In this document: in pieces, positions 8,643 to 17,120 of the stretch
How positions within the stretch are numbered: the stretch's first letter is position 1
Layout of the letters: every line of letters begins with the position of its first letter
Source of the DNA: Chloroflexota bacterium
GTDB taxonomy: Bacteria; Chloroflexota; Anaerolineae; Anaerolineales; E44-bin32
Assembly (NCBI GenBank): GCA_022561215.1
Contig: JADFRQ010000007.1
Location: forward strand, 1-64,000
Length of the DNA stretch: 64,000 nt
Reading direction: 5' to 3'
Position numbers and translations under genes: made by a program
Notes under the pieces: generated by a model
What the model was told of the DNA's origin: nothing
The model's database searches: none
Seen by the model: the letters and a program-made list of their open reading frames with translations, nothing else

Positions 8643-9128
8643 ATGCGCGATTCATTCGTGCGCGTCTTTGGATTGGCCCTTGTGTTAATTGCACTTGTGG
8701 CTGCTCCTGCATTTGCTCAGGATCCAGAACCCTCTGACGATGAAGTTAATCGGATTGCCAAGCAACTCTATTGTCCGGTGTGTCCGAATACCCCATTGGA
8801 TGTTTGTTCCACACAGGCGTGTGCGCAGTGGCGCGCAACGATTCGTGAACAGCTTGAACTTGGTTGGAATGAAGATCAAATACGACAATATTTCGTCGAG
8901 CAATATGGAGATCGAGTGCTTGCAACACCGCCGGCGAGGGGCATTAATTGGCTTATTTATGTACTTCCCCCTGTAGTGATTATTGTTGGCGGTCTATTGC
9001 TTTTGCGGACCATCAGAAGCTGGATCGGGACAAATAATGGGCGACTTGTTCAAGAAGAACTGTTACCAGAGAAGGATGTTTATGTGAACCAACTTGAAGA
9101 TGAACTTCGACGAAGAGAGTCAGGTTAA
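8643..9128 (+). CDS. ccmH: CcmH apocytochrome thioreductase subunit
   Basis: CcmH keeps the CXXCH cysteines of apocytochromes reduced and presents them to CcmF. The 161-residue protein has a cleavable signal peptide (ending near PAFAQDP). The family motif LYCPVCPNTPLDVC contains the redox CPVC pair, at about residues 40-43. Two further cysteines (VCSTQAC) are not typical of CcmH. One C-terminal membrane helix (about 102-122) is followed by a charged cytoplasmic helix. The ATG at 8643 has GGGAAGG ahead of it and begins the signal peptide. The longer frame upstream overlaps ccmF and is not likely used. Confidence 0.93.
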   Translation: MRDSFVRVFGLALVLIALVAAPAFAQDPEPSDDEVNRIAKQLYCPVCPNTPLDVCSTQACAQWRATIREQLELGWNEDQIRQYFVEQYGDRVLATPPARGINWLIYVLPPVVIIVGGLLLLRTIRSWIGTNNGRLVQEELLPEKDVYVNQLEDELRRRESG

Positions 9129-9158
9129 AGGTTTCCCGTCCTGCAAGGCCGAGTTCAA

Positions 9159-9734
9159 ATGGAAAAACTGAGTGGAATACAAGAAAACAGAGAGTTTGTT
9201 GAAGCGCGCGAGACTTCGCGAAATTGGGGGACGATGCTTGTCTGGGCGTTGGTGCTCGGATTGTTGGCCATTCTCGGTTTAGGCCTCGCACGAGCGCAGG
9301 AGGGCCCAATTGGCATTGGAAGAAACGTTCCGGAATTTACACTAACCACATTTGATGGCGAGCAGCTAAACATCAATAAATCCCGAGGAAAAGTGGTCCT
9401 CGTAAATTTCTGGGCGTCGTGGTGCAAACCCTGCCAGCAAGAGGCAGCTGAGCTTGAAGAGGCTTATCAAAATTTCAAAGATAGAGATGTTATTTTTCTG
9501 GGGGTCGATTACGTTGATACCGAAAAAGAGGCCCTGGCATACTTGGAAAAATTCCAAATTACGTATGCAAATGGACCGGACCTAGGAACAAAGATCTCGC
9601 AAGCTTTTCGAATTCGCGGTGTCCCTGAAACCTTCATTATCGATCGAAATGGAATCATCGTCGATATTAAGATAGGTCCCTATACATCCCTTGCGGAAAT
9701 TGAGAATGCCCTGCAGACTGCGCTCGAGCAGTAG
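9159..9734 (+). CDS. ccmG: CcmG/DsbE-type thioredoxin-like protein
   Basis: This is a membrane-anchored periplasmic thiol-disulfide oxidoreductase (191 aa) that donates electrons to CcmH or apocytochrome. It has an N-terminal cytoplasmic stretch, one membrane helix (about residues 28-46) and a thioredoxin fold with the active site WASWCKPC (CXXC near residue 90). The later cis-Pro segment is RGVPETFIID. The redox-partner role fits its position just after ccmH in the ccm operon. TlpA/ResA-like proteins look similar, and context is the reason for calling it CcmG. Confidence 0.88.
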   Translation: MEKLSGIQENREFVEARETSRNWGTMLVWALVLGLLAILGLGLARAQEGPIGIGRNVPEFTLTTFDGEQLNINKSRGKVVLVNFWASWCKPCQQEAAELEEAYQNFKDRDVIFLGVDYVDTEKEALAYLEKFQITYANGPDLGTKISQAFRIRGVPETFIIDRNGIIVDIKIGPYTSLAEIENALQTALEQ

Positions 9735-9826
9735 AAGATCGAATGCTGCTTAACTTCCAGGAGTCTCTCGCCGGGAATCGATCAGATAAAGAGATTAAAT
9801 TCGAATATTTTCAAGGATGTTAATGC

Positions 9827-10315
9827 ATGGATATAGGTTCGATTATGGCAATCTTTGCATTGGGGATATTCGTTTTTACCTTTATAGCCCGTCCATTCTT
9901 TGAAAAAAAAGGCGTCAAGGATACCTATTATGGGAGGCAACTTTCGAGCCTGCTTGCCGAGCGCGACCGGATCCTGACCATATTGCAGGAATTGGACCTG
10001 GACTATGCGATGGGGAAAATTATCGAGCGCGATTATGCTGATCAACGATCAACGCTGGTAACACGCGGCGCAACCGTATTAAAAAATATCGACCTGCAGC
10101 AGGAAGAATTTGATCTTCGAAAGGAATCGGGCAATGCGCTCATTGCCACGGAGCAAGTCGATTCACTGATCGAAGCTGCAATCACACTGAAGCGAAAAAC
10201 GAAACGCGGAGCATTAAGCAACTACTGCGGCCAATGTGGGAATGCTCTGCAAGCCGGAGGTCAATTCTGCTCGCGCTGCGGTGAGCCGATCGTCGTCATG
10301 GAGGCCGAGGCGTGA
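9827..10315 (+). CDS. CcmI-like membrane protein with zinc ribbon
   Basis: This 162-residue protein starts with a membrane helix (about residues 5-24). Next comes a helical segment containing LAERDRILTILQELDLDY and GKIIERDYADQRSTL, which resembles the N-terminal cytoplasmic region of CcmI (an ELdxdyaxGKixexDYxxxR pattern). It ends in a zinc ribbon, YCGQCGNAL then FCSRCGEPI. CcmI chaperones apocytochrome in other bacteria, but its TPR domain is missing here and replaced by the ribbon. The gene sits between ccmG and a dihaem lipoprotein gene, whose GTG start overlaps its stop by 4 bases. A role in cytochrome c assembly is inferred from motif and operon position. Confidence 0.8.
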   Translation: MDIGSIMAIFALGIFVFTFIARPFFEKKGVKDTYYGRQLSSLLAERDRILTILQELDLDYAMGKIIERDYADQRSTLVTRGATVLKNIDLQQEEFDLRKESGNALIATEQVDSLIEAAITLKRKTKRGALSNYCGQCGNALQAGGQFCSRCGEPIVVMEAEA

Positions 10316-12102
10316 GGTCGCTCGGTATTTGCTCCACATTTCTTGCCATCTTAATCACTGGTTGCAGCCTGGCCGGCGATATTACCCCACCTGTCGCATC
10401 TCAACCTGAGGTTATTTCCAGTCGCGAGCCAGGCCCTGCGGTCGAAGCGATATTGGCGCCACCTCCGAATGTGCAACCTGATCTCACGCGTGGGGCGGAA
10501 ATCTTCTCCGAAAAATGCGCTTCTTGTCATGGCGATTTGGGCCGCGGAGGAGGTTCTTTAGCGAGCAATTTGCTCCCCGATTTTCCGCCCGCTCCAATTG
10601 GGGATCCCGATTACGCGCGCGCGGCAAAACCCGAGGATTGGTTTCAAGTCGTGAGTATCGGAGTTGCCGACAGGCTTATGCCTGGCTTTGCCAGTTTAAG
10701 CGCCAGAGAACGGTGGGATGTCGTCGGCTACGCTTTCTGGCTGGCGCTTTCAAACGAAGTTTCCGATTCAATGGATGAAGTCTTCACCGCAAATTGCCTG
10801 GACTGCCATCGTGATGAGGATTTAAGTACATCGCCTTTCGCATCACTTTCCGGAGCGAGCGTGGATGATCTTTATCAATCGATCTCCAACGGAGTTGCGC
10901 CTGGGATGCCGGCTTTTGAAGCACTTATTCCAGAGGATCAGCGCCATATCCTGGCAGCTTACTTCATGCTCCGCAGCCTCGTGGGAAATGATGACACGAC
11001 AGCTCTCGCGGATACCGATATTGAGCCAACGCTACGAACTATTCGAGGGCAGGTAGTAAATCGAACTACAGGTGGCTCCATTGCGCAGGGTTTGCAATCG
11101 ACATTGCATGTATTTGCGGATGGATTGGAGGTCCAGACTGAGCAAAGCACCCTGGATGCGAATGGCGAATTTAATTTCGAAGATGTAGAAATTATGGCTG
11201 ACCAAACGATTATCGTCACGGTGGAATTTCAAGGAGTGCTCTATGGGACGCAGTTTATCCAAAGCGCGCCGCAAGAAGATCAATCCCTGACGTTGGATAT
11301 TTATCAATCGACAACGGATATGACCAAGATTGTTGTTGATCGACTGCATGTTATTTTTAGCCAACCAGAACAAGGGATTTTGGAAGTCACCGAACTGTGG
11401 ATCGTTTCCAATCGAGGAGATGAGACGGTTGCAAATGTGAGTGGCGAAGGTGTTTTGCAGGTGAACCTCCCCGAAGGAGTTTCGAACTTAAAGTTTGAGA
11501 ACGGCGGCATAGGTGATCGTTTTCAACTTGGCGACTCCGGGTTTGTTGATAGGATCCCTTTGCGACCGGGGGAACCAAATCATGAAATTGTATTCTCATT
11601 TGAGATGGCTTACGATGAGGAGCTAGAATTTTCACAATTGGTGCAATATCCGGTGCAAGCCATCGTTATCCTATCACCCGAATCTGGGCCAGAATTATCC
11701 GGGAAAAAGTTACAGGATCTGGGATTTCAGGAGCTTAATGGCGCAACCCTTCATAACTACAGTACACCTCCATTAACACCGGGAGATAGGCTCACTATAA
11801 CCGTAAGCGCAAGCACCTCTGCACCGGCTGAGCGCACCGATTTGCTTCTGGGAGGAATTGCTTTGGCTGCAGCGCTATTTGGTGCTGGTTTTTGGTGGTC
11901 GAGGATGGATAGGAAACTTGTCGCGGCAGAACCTCAGGATGTGCAATCGATTTTGAAATCTCAGGATCCTCTTATTCAGCGAATTGCGGATCTAGACGAT
12001 GCATTTGACAGTGGGGAAATCAAGGAAAATGATTATCTTAAACAAAGAACATTGTTGAAGGAGAAACTTCACCGTGTGTTAAGAGAAGAATTGGATGATT
12101 GA
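10312..12102 (+). CDS. Dihaem cytochrome c lipoprotein with CcmI-like cytoplasmic tail
   Basis: This 596-residue protein begins with a lipoprotein signal (LAILITGC, Cys18). Two c-type haem motifs follow, CASCH (69-73) and CLDCH (162-166). A large beta-rich extracytoplasmic region (about 235-500) leads to one membrane helix (about 515-535). The cytoplasmic tail contains IADLDDAFDSGEIKENDY, the same pattern as in the CcmI-like neighbour. The start is GTG 10312, overlapping the upstream stop as GTGA, with GGAGG ahead. Its last 8 bases overlap ccmA. An architecture with an exported haem domain, membrane helix and CcmI-like tail inside a ccm operon is unusual. It could be a haem-attachment partner or an electron carrier matured in cis. 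The function is unknown. Confidence 0.85.
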   Translation: MRSLGICSTFLAILITGCSLAGDITPPVASQPEVISSREPGPAVEAILAPPPNVQPDLTRGAEIFSEKCASCHGDLGRGGGSLASNLLPDFPPAPIGDPDYARAAKPEDWFQVVSIGVADRLMPGFASLSARERWDVVGYAFWLALSNEVSDSMDEVFTANCLDCHRDEDLSTSPFASLSGASVDDLYQSISNGVAPGMPAFEALIPEDQRHILAAYFMLRSLVGNDDTTALADTDIEPTLRTIRGQVVNRTTGGSIAQGLQSTLHVFADGLEVQTEQSTLDANGEFNFEDVEIMADQTIIVTVEFQGVLYGTQFIQSAPQEDQSLTLDIYQSTTDMTKIVVDRLHVIFSQPEQGILEVTELWIVSNRGDETVANVSGEGVLQVNLPEGVSNLKFENGGIGDRFQLGDSGFVDRIPLRPGEPNHEIVFSFEMAYDEELEFSQLVQYPVQAIVILSPESGPELSGKKLQDLGFQELNGATLHNYSTPPLTPGDRLTITVSASTSAPAERTDLLLGGIALAAALFGAGFWWSRMDRKLVAAEPQDVQSILKSQDPLIQRIADLDDAFDSGEIKENDYLKQRTLLKEKLHRVLREELDD

Positions 12103-12793
12103 GGCGAAGAAGGTAGTTAAGCGGTTTGGTTTAAAAGTTATCTTGAAGGGGGTTGATTTTCATGTTAAGCGGGGTGAATTTGTGGTATTGGTGGGCCCCA
12201 ATGGCGCGGGGAAAACAACCTTCCTGCGCATTCTGGCAACCCTTTCGCGTGCCAACATGGGCGAAATTAAAATCGGCGGATTTCATCTTCCTCGAGATGC
12301 GGCAAGTGTGCGAAAAATCCTGGGTGTAGTTTCTCATCAACCCTTGCTGTATGGGGATCTTACCGCCGAAGAAAATTTGGAATTCTACGCTCGAATGTAC
12401 AACCTACAGAATGTCTCTGAGCGCGTGCAGGAAGTGCTCGTGTTGGTAGGCCTTCAGGTGCGTCGCAAAGACTTGTTGCGTGAATTTTCGCGCGGTATGC
12501 AGCAGCGTTTGGCCATCGGGAGAGCAATACTTCATAATCCCACATTGCTGCTCTTCGATGAGCCGCATAGCGGTCTGGATCAAGAGGCGGCAGCGATGTT
12601 AGACAATCTTCTGCGCGAAGTTGCGGCGCAGGGCAGGACGGTTGTAATGACCTCCCATGATCTTTTGCGGACCCCCGGTCTAGCGAGCCGTGTCGATATC
12701 CTTTCCAAAGGCGTCATCCATGTTTCGCTTCGTGGCGCAGATCTGGAGCCCCAGAAGTTTCCCGAATTGTATCGGTCGGCAGTTAATGATTGA
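12095..12793 (+). CDS. ccmA: CcmA haem-exporter ATPase
   Basis: This is the ABC ATPase (232 aa) that with CcmB and CcmC releases holo-CcmE during cytochrome c maturation. It has Walker A GPNGAGKTT (about residues 33-41), the signature FSRGMQQR, Walker B LLLFDEP, and the switch histidine in TSHDLL. Its length is typical for CcmA. The ATG overlaps the end of the preceding lipoprotein gene, and its own end overlaps ccmB by 8 bases, which suggests translational coupling. Confidence 0.93.
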   Translation: MIEAKKVVKRFGLKVILKGVDFHVKRGEFVVLVGPNGAGKTTFLRILATLSRANMGEIKIGGFHLPRDAASVRKILGVVSHQPLLYGDLTAEENLEFYARMYNLQNVSERVQEVLVLVGLQVRRKDLLREFSRGMQQRLAIGRAILHNPTLLLFDEPHSGLDQEAAAMLDNLLREVAAQGRTVVMTSHDLLRTPGLASRVDILSKGVIHVSLRGADLEPQKFPELYRSAVND

Positions 12794-13520
12794 GCCCTCG
12801 CGATCAATGGGGCAGGCCCCCGTTACTCCAAGTAGACGCCATGCAGCAAAAGCCTATCTAAGAGCTCTGGGTGCGGTCCTCTGGAAGGACGTAGCCGCGG
12901 AATTAAGGAGCCGGGAATTGGTGGGCGCAATGCTGATCTTCGGATTCCTTGTAATCCTTATTTTTAATTTTGCGCTTAGTTTGGATGCGCGCACCAGAGG
13001 GACTGTTACGGCTGGAGTCCTTTGGGTAACCTTCGCATTCTCCGGGACGCTGGGGTTAAATCGTTCCATGGCCATCGAAAAGGAGCGTGGCTGCTTCGAT
13101 GGTCTGCTATTGGCGCCAGTGGATCGTAGCGCGATTTACTTTGGAAAGGTCCTTGGAAATCTTCTTTTCATGTTGATTGTCGAATTGTTGGTCATTCCGC
13201 TATACTCCATCCTTTACAATATTAATCTCTTCATCCCTGAATTGTTCCTGGTCATCTTGCTTGGCTCGATTGGTTATACGGTGGTTGGCACGTTGCTATC
13301 CTCAATGGCGGTTCAAGCGCGAACACGCGATTTACTTTTGCCGATTCTGCTTTTCCCCGTCGTCCTTCCGCTTCTTATTGCCGCGGTTAATGCGAGCAAG
13401 GGGATTCTTCAAGGATTCGAACGATCCGAAATCATGTTTTGGCTCAATATCTTGATCGTATATGACATTATTTTTACTGCGGTAGGTTTTATGGCGTTTG
13501 ATTATGTGGTAGAGGAGTGA
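12786..13520 (+). CDS. ccmB: CcmB haem-exporter permease
   Basis: This is a membrane subunit (244 aa) of the CcmABC complex with six predicted helices. Family features include the early WKDVAAELRSRE segment and the LLLAPVDRSAIYFGK region after the second helix. The start is ATG 12786, in an ATGATTGA overlap with the ccmA stop. A longer frame upstream lies wholly inside ccmA and is unlikely. It is followed by about 140 bases with a short imperfect repeat before ccmC. Confidence 0.92.
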   Translation: MIEPSRSMGQAPVTPSRRHAAKAYLRALGAVLWKDVAAELRSRELVGAMLIFGFLVILIFNFALSLDARTRGTVTAGVLWVTFAFSGTLGLNRSMAIEKERGCFDGLLLAPVDRSAIYFGKVLGNLLFMLIVELLVIPLYSILYNINLFIPELFLVILLGSIGYTVVGTLLSSMAVQARTRDLLLPILLFPVVLPLLIAAVNASKGILQGFERSEIMFWLNILIVYDIIFTAVGFMAFDYVVEE

Positions 13521-13526
13521 TGGAAG

Positions 13527-13586
13527 ATCAGGAAACGGGAATCAGTAAAAAGGCATCAGTAAACGGGTATAAGGAATCAGTTAACA
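13527..13586 (+). repeat. Short imperfect ATCAG repeats between ccmB and ccmC
   Basis: The pentamer ATCAG, mostly followed by KWAAmcgg-like bases, recurs at 13527, 13541, 13555 and 13576 (steps of 14, 14 and 21). It lies in a 143-base gap inside the operon. It may be a small tandem duplication. No function is evident. Confidence 0.5.
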
Positions 13587-13663
13587 TGGAGCGAAGAGCA
13601 GGATATGGAATTCCCTGATCACGGGTCCCATTCGCTCTCTATAGAACTTTATTGGAGGAGGTT

Positions 13664-14365
13664 ATGAATCGCGTGCCGAAAACGCTAAAAACTTTGAATA
13701 GGATCACCAGTATAAGTTTCGCCGTCGCGCTCTACTTGGTGTTTTTTTATGCGCCACGTGAGGCAATTATGGGCGATGTTCAGCGTATATTTTATTTTCA
13801 CGTGGCAAGTTTTTGGGTTGCCGCACTTGGTTTTCTCGGGGCCGCCATTGCAGGTGGGATCTATCTCTCCCGTAGGACTAGAAAATGGGATCAGGTAGCG
13901 CTGGCCTCCATCGAGGTCGGCGTAGTCTTCACCTTTATTAATATTGTCTCTGGATCAATCTGGGCGCGTCCAGCCTGGAATACGTGGTGGACCTGGGATC
14001 CACGGCTGGTGACGGCGACAATCGTGGAACTCATTTACTTCGCCTACATCATGCTTCGACAAGGAATTGAAGATCTCGATCGCCGGGCGAGATTCGGCGC
14101 GGTCTACGCGATTGTGGGCTTCATCAGCGTTCCCATTACATTTCTCTCCATCCGCTATTTGCGCACCATTCACCCAGTTGTTATTGGCAGTGCGAATCCG
14201 AATGCAGAAGGTGGTTTTGACATGACCTCCAGGATGCGCGTAACCTTCTTTTTCAGTCTCATCACCTTTTCCCTGTTATACGCAACTTTGTTATGGCATC
14301 GGCTGCGCTTAGAAAGAATCGGGGAGAAAGTCCAAGCTTTGAAGATGAAAATTCTTTCAGCCTGA
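13664..14365 (+). CDS. ccmC: CcmC haem-handling permease
   Basis: CcmC (233 aa) loads haem onto CcmE. Six membrane helices are expected. The WWD signature appears as WARPAWNTWWTWDPRL, flanked by conserved histidines in FYFHVASFW and RTIHPVVIG that ligate haem. The ribosome-binding site GGAGGAGG lies 4-10 bases before ATG 13664. A TTG 12 bases further upstream would overlap that site. The 1.1-kb order ccmA-B-C is the classical one. Confidence 0.95.
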   Translation: MNRVPKTLKTLNRITSISFAVALYLVFFYAPREAIMGDVQRIFYFHVASFWVAALGFLGAAIAGGIYLSRRTRKWDQVALASIEVGVVFTFINIVSGSIWARPAWNTWWTWDPRLVTATIVELIYFAYIMLRQGIEDLDRRARFGAVYAIVGFISVPITFLSIRYLRTIHPVVIGSANPNAEGGFDMTSRMRVTFFFSLITFSLLYATLLWHRLRLERIGEKVQALKMKILSA

Positions 14366-14468
14366 GCCATCACTGAATAGGCTTAGTTAGTGCAGTCGCC
14401 AAATTGCTTGGAAAAGGTATGGAAGACATGCTTCAAATCGATCAATTGAATTTTCAAGGAGCGCGATA

Positions 14469-14630
14469 ATGCTTTTGCAAGAAGGACCGGCGCAAACATT
14501 TAATTTCATGGTTCTTGGCTACGGTTTTATGCTGGGGACAATCGCCTTATTCATACTCAGCTTGCGCGTGCGTTTTCGAAATTTTGAGCGGGACGTCGAT
14601 GCCCTGGAGCAACTTGAGCAAGAAGAATAA
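14469..14630 (+). CDS. ccmD: CcmD-like small membrane protein (53 aa)
   Basis: CcmD stabilises CcmABC and holo-CcmE release. It is a single-helix protein of 40-70 residues and is often missed in annotation. This ORF of 53 residues has AAGGAG 8 bases before ATG and one membrane helix (about residues 13-33, GYGFMLGTIALFILSLRVRF). A charged tail (RNFERDVDALEQLEQEE) follows, matching the usual layout of helix, Arg cluster, and an acidic coiled segment. It directly follows ccmC. The call rests on size, topology and position, because CcmD sequence conservation is weak. Confidence 0.75.
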   Translation: MLLQEGPAQTFNFMVLGYGFMLGTIALFILSLRVRFRNFERDVDALEQLEQEE

Positions 14631-14939
14631 TGTGCGGTTGAACACTACCCTGTGTTCTCCATTCGAGAATGACTCGTGGCGGGGTCGATCCTGAAATTGA
14701 AGAGTAGAACATCACGCTTCTGTGAATAAGACGCCAAAGCTTCCTCCCCGCTACCTCGGCCAATGTTAATCGCAGCTTGAATATTGGAAGGTTTACCCCG
14801 AGACAATCTCAGGGACTTCGTCGATAGAGAATTCGCCAATTTATTCGGAAAATCATCCTTGATCGTTGAGCTGCTTGTTTCGATTGAAATCGGATCATGG
14901 GATGGGAGCTGCAAGCTTAATGAGGCTCGCCGCGGATGA
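14631..14939. other. Convergent intergenic region
   Basis: The stretch lies between ccmD and the broken universal stress gene. The minus strand stays open across it in the frame that continues the stress-protein C-terminus after a shift (see the pseudogene entry). It also contains a clear A/G-rich decay pattern but no separate gene. No terminator with a T-run was seen. Confidence 0.4.
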
Positions 14940-15733
14940 TCAATATAGAGCGATGCGTCCTCTGAGCAGGCGATTGACGAGCGTGTGTGATGTTGGTGCT
15001 CCGAGCACCACCAGGTGTTGAGGGTATACATCGGTTGAGCGTAGGATTTCTTCGATCACCAATCCGTGCCTGAGTTCGAAATTAGCATGCACACCTTCCT
15101 TCTCCGCCAAAGCCGCCGCATCCTTCAGATGGTGGGCCAAGGGAATGTCCCGAGATAAAAGCTCCGAGAGATCTTGCTCCAAGGCCTGCAATCCAGTGTA
15201 CATCGTGGGAGCGCTGGAAACGACATGCAATATGGTTACTTGTTCCTCTATCGCTTTTGCCAGCTGGATACCCCATGTGATTGAAAGATCTGATGTGGAA
15301 TGACCCCCGGTGCAAACAAGGATTTTCTTAACTTCTTCGGGAGGATTGCGCATCAATAATGCGCTGACTTTTACGCGATTGGCAATATCCTGGCTTAATC
15401 GCGTAGGAGCTAATTCAGGCTCGCGCAGGGTCGTTCCCAGGATAATGATTTTATACTCCTTCCGATCAAGTTCTTGTACGATTGCATCTTTTACATTTCC
15501 TTGAACGACTCTTAGCTCGGCGTTTTCCATCCCGAGATATTCCTGAATCTCCGCCAGTAGGAGACGCGTCTCTTTGTTGGGAGCCGGCGAAGAAGAGGCA
15601 TGGAAATTATGGGAAGCAAGCGCATTGCTTGGACAATATCTTTCGTAAATTTAAGGGCGTTGGGATCAAATTGTCCTGCCCCGACACATATCATCGCGCG
15701 GTCCACTCGTTTTGACGGGCTTGAATTTTCCAT
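14940..15733 (-). pseudogene. Universal stress protein, frameshifted
   Basis: This UspA-type protein, probably with two tandem domains, is split over two frames. Frame one runs from ATG 15733 (good ribosome-binding site GGAAGG) with RAMICVGAGQFDPNALKFTK, the first strand and helix of a Usp fold. The continuation lies in another frame, with NKETRLLLAEIQEYLGMENA and then a second domain (KKILVCTGGHSTSDLSI, VVLGAPTSHTLVNRL). The shift lies near 15585-15603, in a CTTCTTCG-rich stretch. At the 3' end the frame stops at ALY (14940), while the next frame reads IDHPRRASL, like the conserved last Usp strand, so a second shift near 14945 is possible. It is third in a minus-strand operon after a small membrane protein and TauE. 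A start at 15530 would give a 196-residue truncated form. Confidence 0.75.
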
Positions 15734-15747
15734 ACAACCTTCCTTCC

Positions 15748-16676
15748 CTAGGTTATCATCCTGATCAGCACAAGTATTGCGGCAGCGAGAGGCAGAACGG
15801 AGAAAAATAAGCGTATTGTTGAACCAGAAAAATATCGCGTCGCCGCGGAACCAATTTGCGCCCCAAATGCAGCTCCGCTAAGCATCGTGATGGCGATCAT
15901 AAAATCAACATTTCCCTTTAAGGAATGGGTTAACGTACCGAATCCGGCTGAAATAACAATTTCGAAAAGATCGGTCCCCACGGCGACATGGGTTGGGATG
16001 GCAAGCACATAAACCATAAGCGGCATACGCAAAAAGCCGCCGCCGACCCCGAGCATTCCTGCCAGGACACCAGTCCCCAATCCGACCAGTAGAATGATCC
16101 ACACCGAGACATCTTTGACACCGGAAACGGGGAGCCGGATTAGAGGGGGAATACGTAAAGGCCGGGAACGATGAACCAAGCTTTTAACGCCGATAACTTC
16201 TTGAGCTTCAAGCTGATCCGTGCGTTTAACGCGAATGGCACGAATGCTCTCCCACATGGTGAAAGACCCAACCGCGGTTAGTATGACAACATAAGAAATC
16301 CCAACCACCAGCTCGACGGTGCCGAGATCTTTCAGGCGCTCGATGATCTGGGCGCCTATTTCAACCCCTGGCACGGTGCCAAGGATCATCATTGCAGCCA
16401 GCCTGAAATCAACATGACCGAGAGCGCGGTGGCTGCGCGTGGCCACCATCGAACTTCCCGTCATGTGGGCGCCAGGTCCGTTCCCACGACAAAGTTGATC
16501 GGAACACCGATCCAGATCATCAAGGGTCCTGCTAGAAAACCACCACCTACACCGAAGAAACCGCCCAGCGCACCTATCGTAAATCCGGCCAGCGCAAGGA
16601 GAATGGGGCTGACGACAACACCCGAAATGGGAAATTCCTTAGCTAGTTCCTCAGCCCGATGCGACGCAGAAGCCAT
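15748..16676 (-). pseudogene. TauE/SafE-family permease, frameshifted
   Basis: This sulfite/organosulfonate exporter-like membrane protein (about 309 aa if joined) has two homologous halves. Both carry the family glycine motif, GGFFGVGGGFLAGPLM in the first and AGMLGVGGGFLRMPLM in the second, each followed by VGTDL. Translation from ATG 16676 ends at TGA in an ATGA overlap at 16461-16464. The next frame begins MTGSSMVATRSHRALGHVDF, exactly what should follow VGTDLA in this family. The lesion is at GGCGCCCACATG. A one-base loss or two-base gain explains it. The halves could be re-initiated at the ATGA, but a split after the second helix is not a known functional form. Confidence 0.82.
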
Positions 16677-16912
16677 GAGATAACGATCTCGAGAAAGACC
16701 GCTTGCGAGACGAGAATGGCGAGGCCAAAGAAGCCATAGCCGACGGGTTGTTCAGCGAAGAGGCGGATCAATGGTTCCTGGGCAAATCGTATGAGAATGA
16801 GAAAATATATTGTTGCGAGGGGAATATAGACGATCAAATCTATGGCAAAACTTTTCATCAATGGCTTGAAAGAGGGATCCATTTCCTGAATCGAATTGTG
16901 TTTTTTGGTCAT
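16643..16912 (-). CDS. Small two-helix membrane protein
   Basis: The 89-residue protein is of unknown function. It has two predicted membrane helices (about residues 22-42 and 54-78) and charged ends. The gene overlaps the start of the TauE-like gene by 34 bases in another frame, which implies coupled translation and a possible accessory role for the permease. No strong ribosome-binding site is seen before ATG 16912. I do not recognise a family. Confidence 0.6.
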   Translation of the reverse strand: MTKKHNSIQEMDPSFKPLMKSFAIDLIVYIPLATIYFLILIRFAQEPLIRLFAEQPVGYGFFGLAILVSQAVFLEIVISWLLRRIGLRN

Positions 16913-17120
16913 GGGTAATTTTCAATTTCAGGCTCTGCCGGGAATAGGTGGTCAACCACGGTACATTTCTCCGTGGCGTCTATGCATATCACAGGTTGGG
17001 TGAAAGTGCGCTAATCGAACCAGAGGATTGCAAATGACTCGCCTCGAGGATTCTTAAGAATTTTAGCCTCAACTTGGCCGTATGATAAGCCCTTAAAATA
17101 CATGTTACACTGCGCCTGCC

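Noticed and set aside
14645..15031. A separate 128-aa reverse-strand protein
   Set aside because: Its start overlaps the stress-protein gene, and the first part reads as the shifted C-terminus of that protein. The rest is low in protein character.
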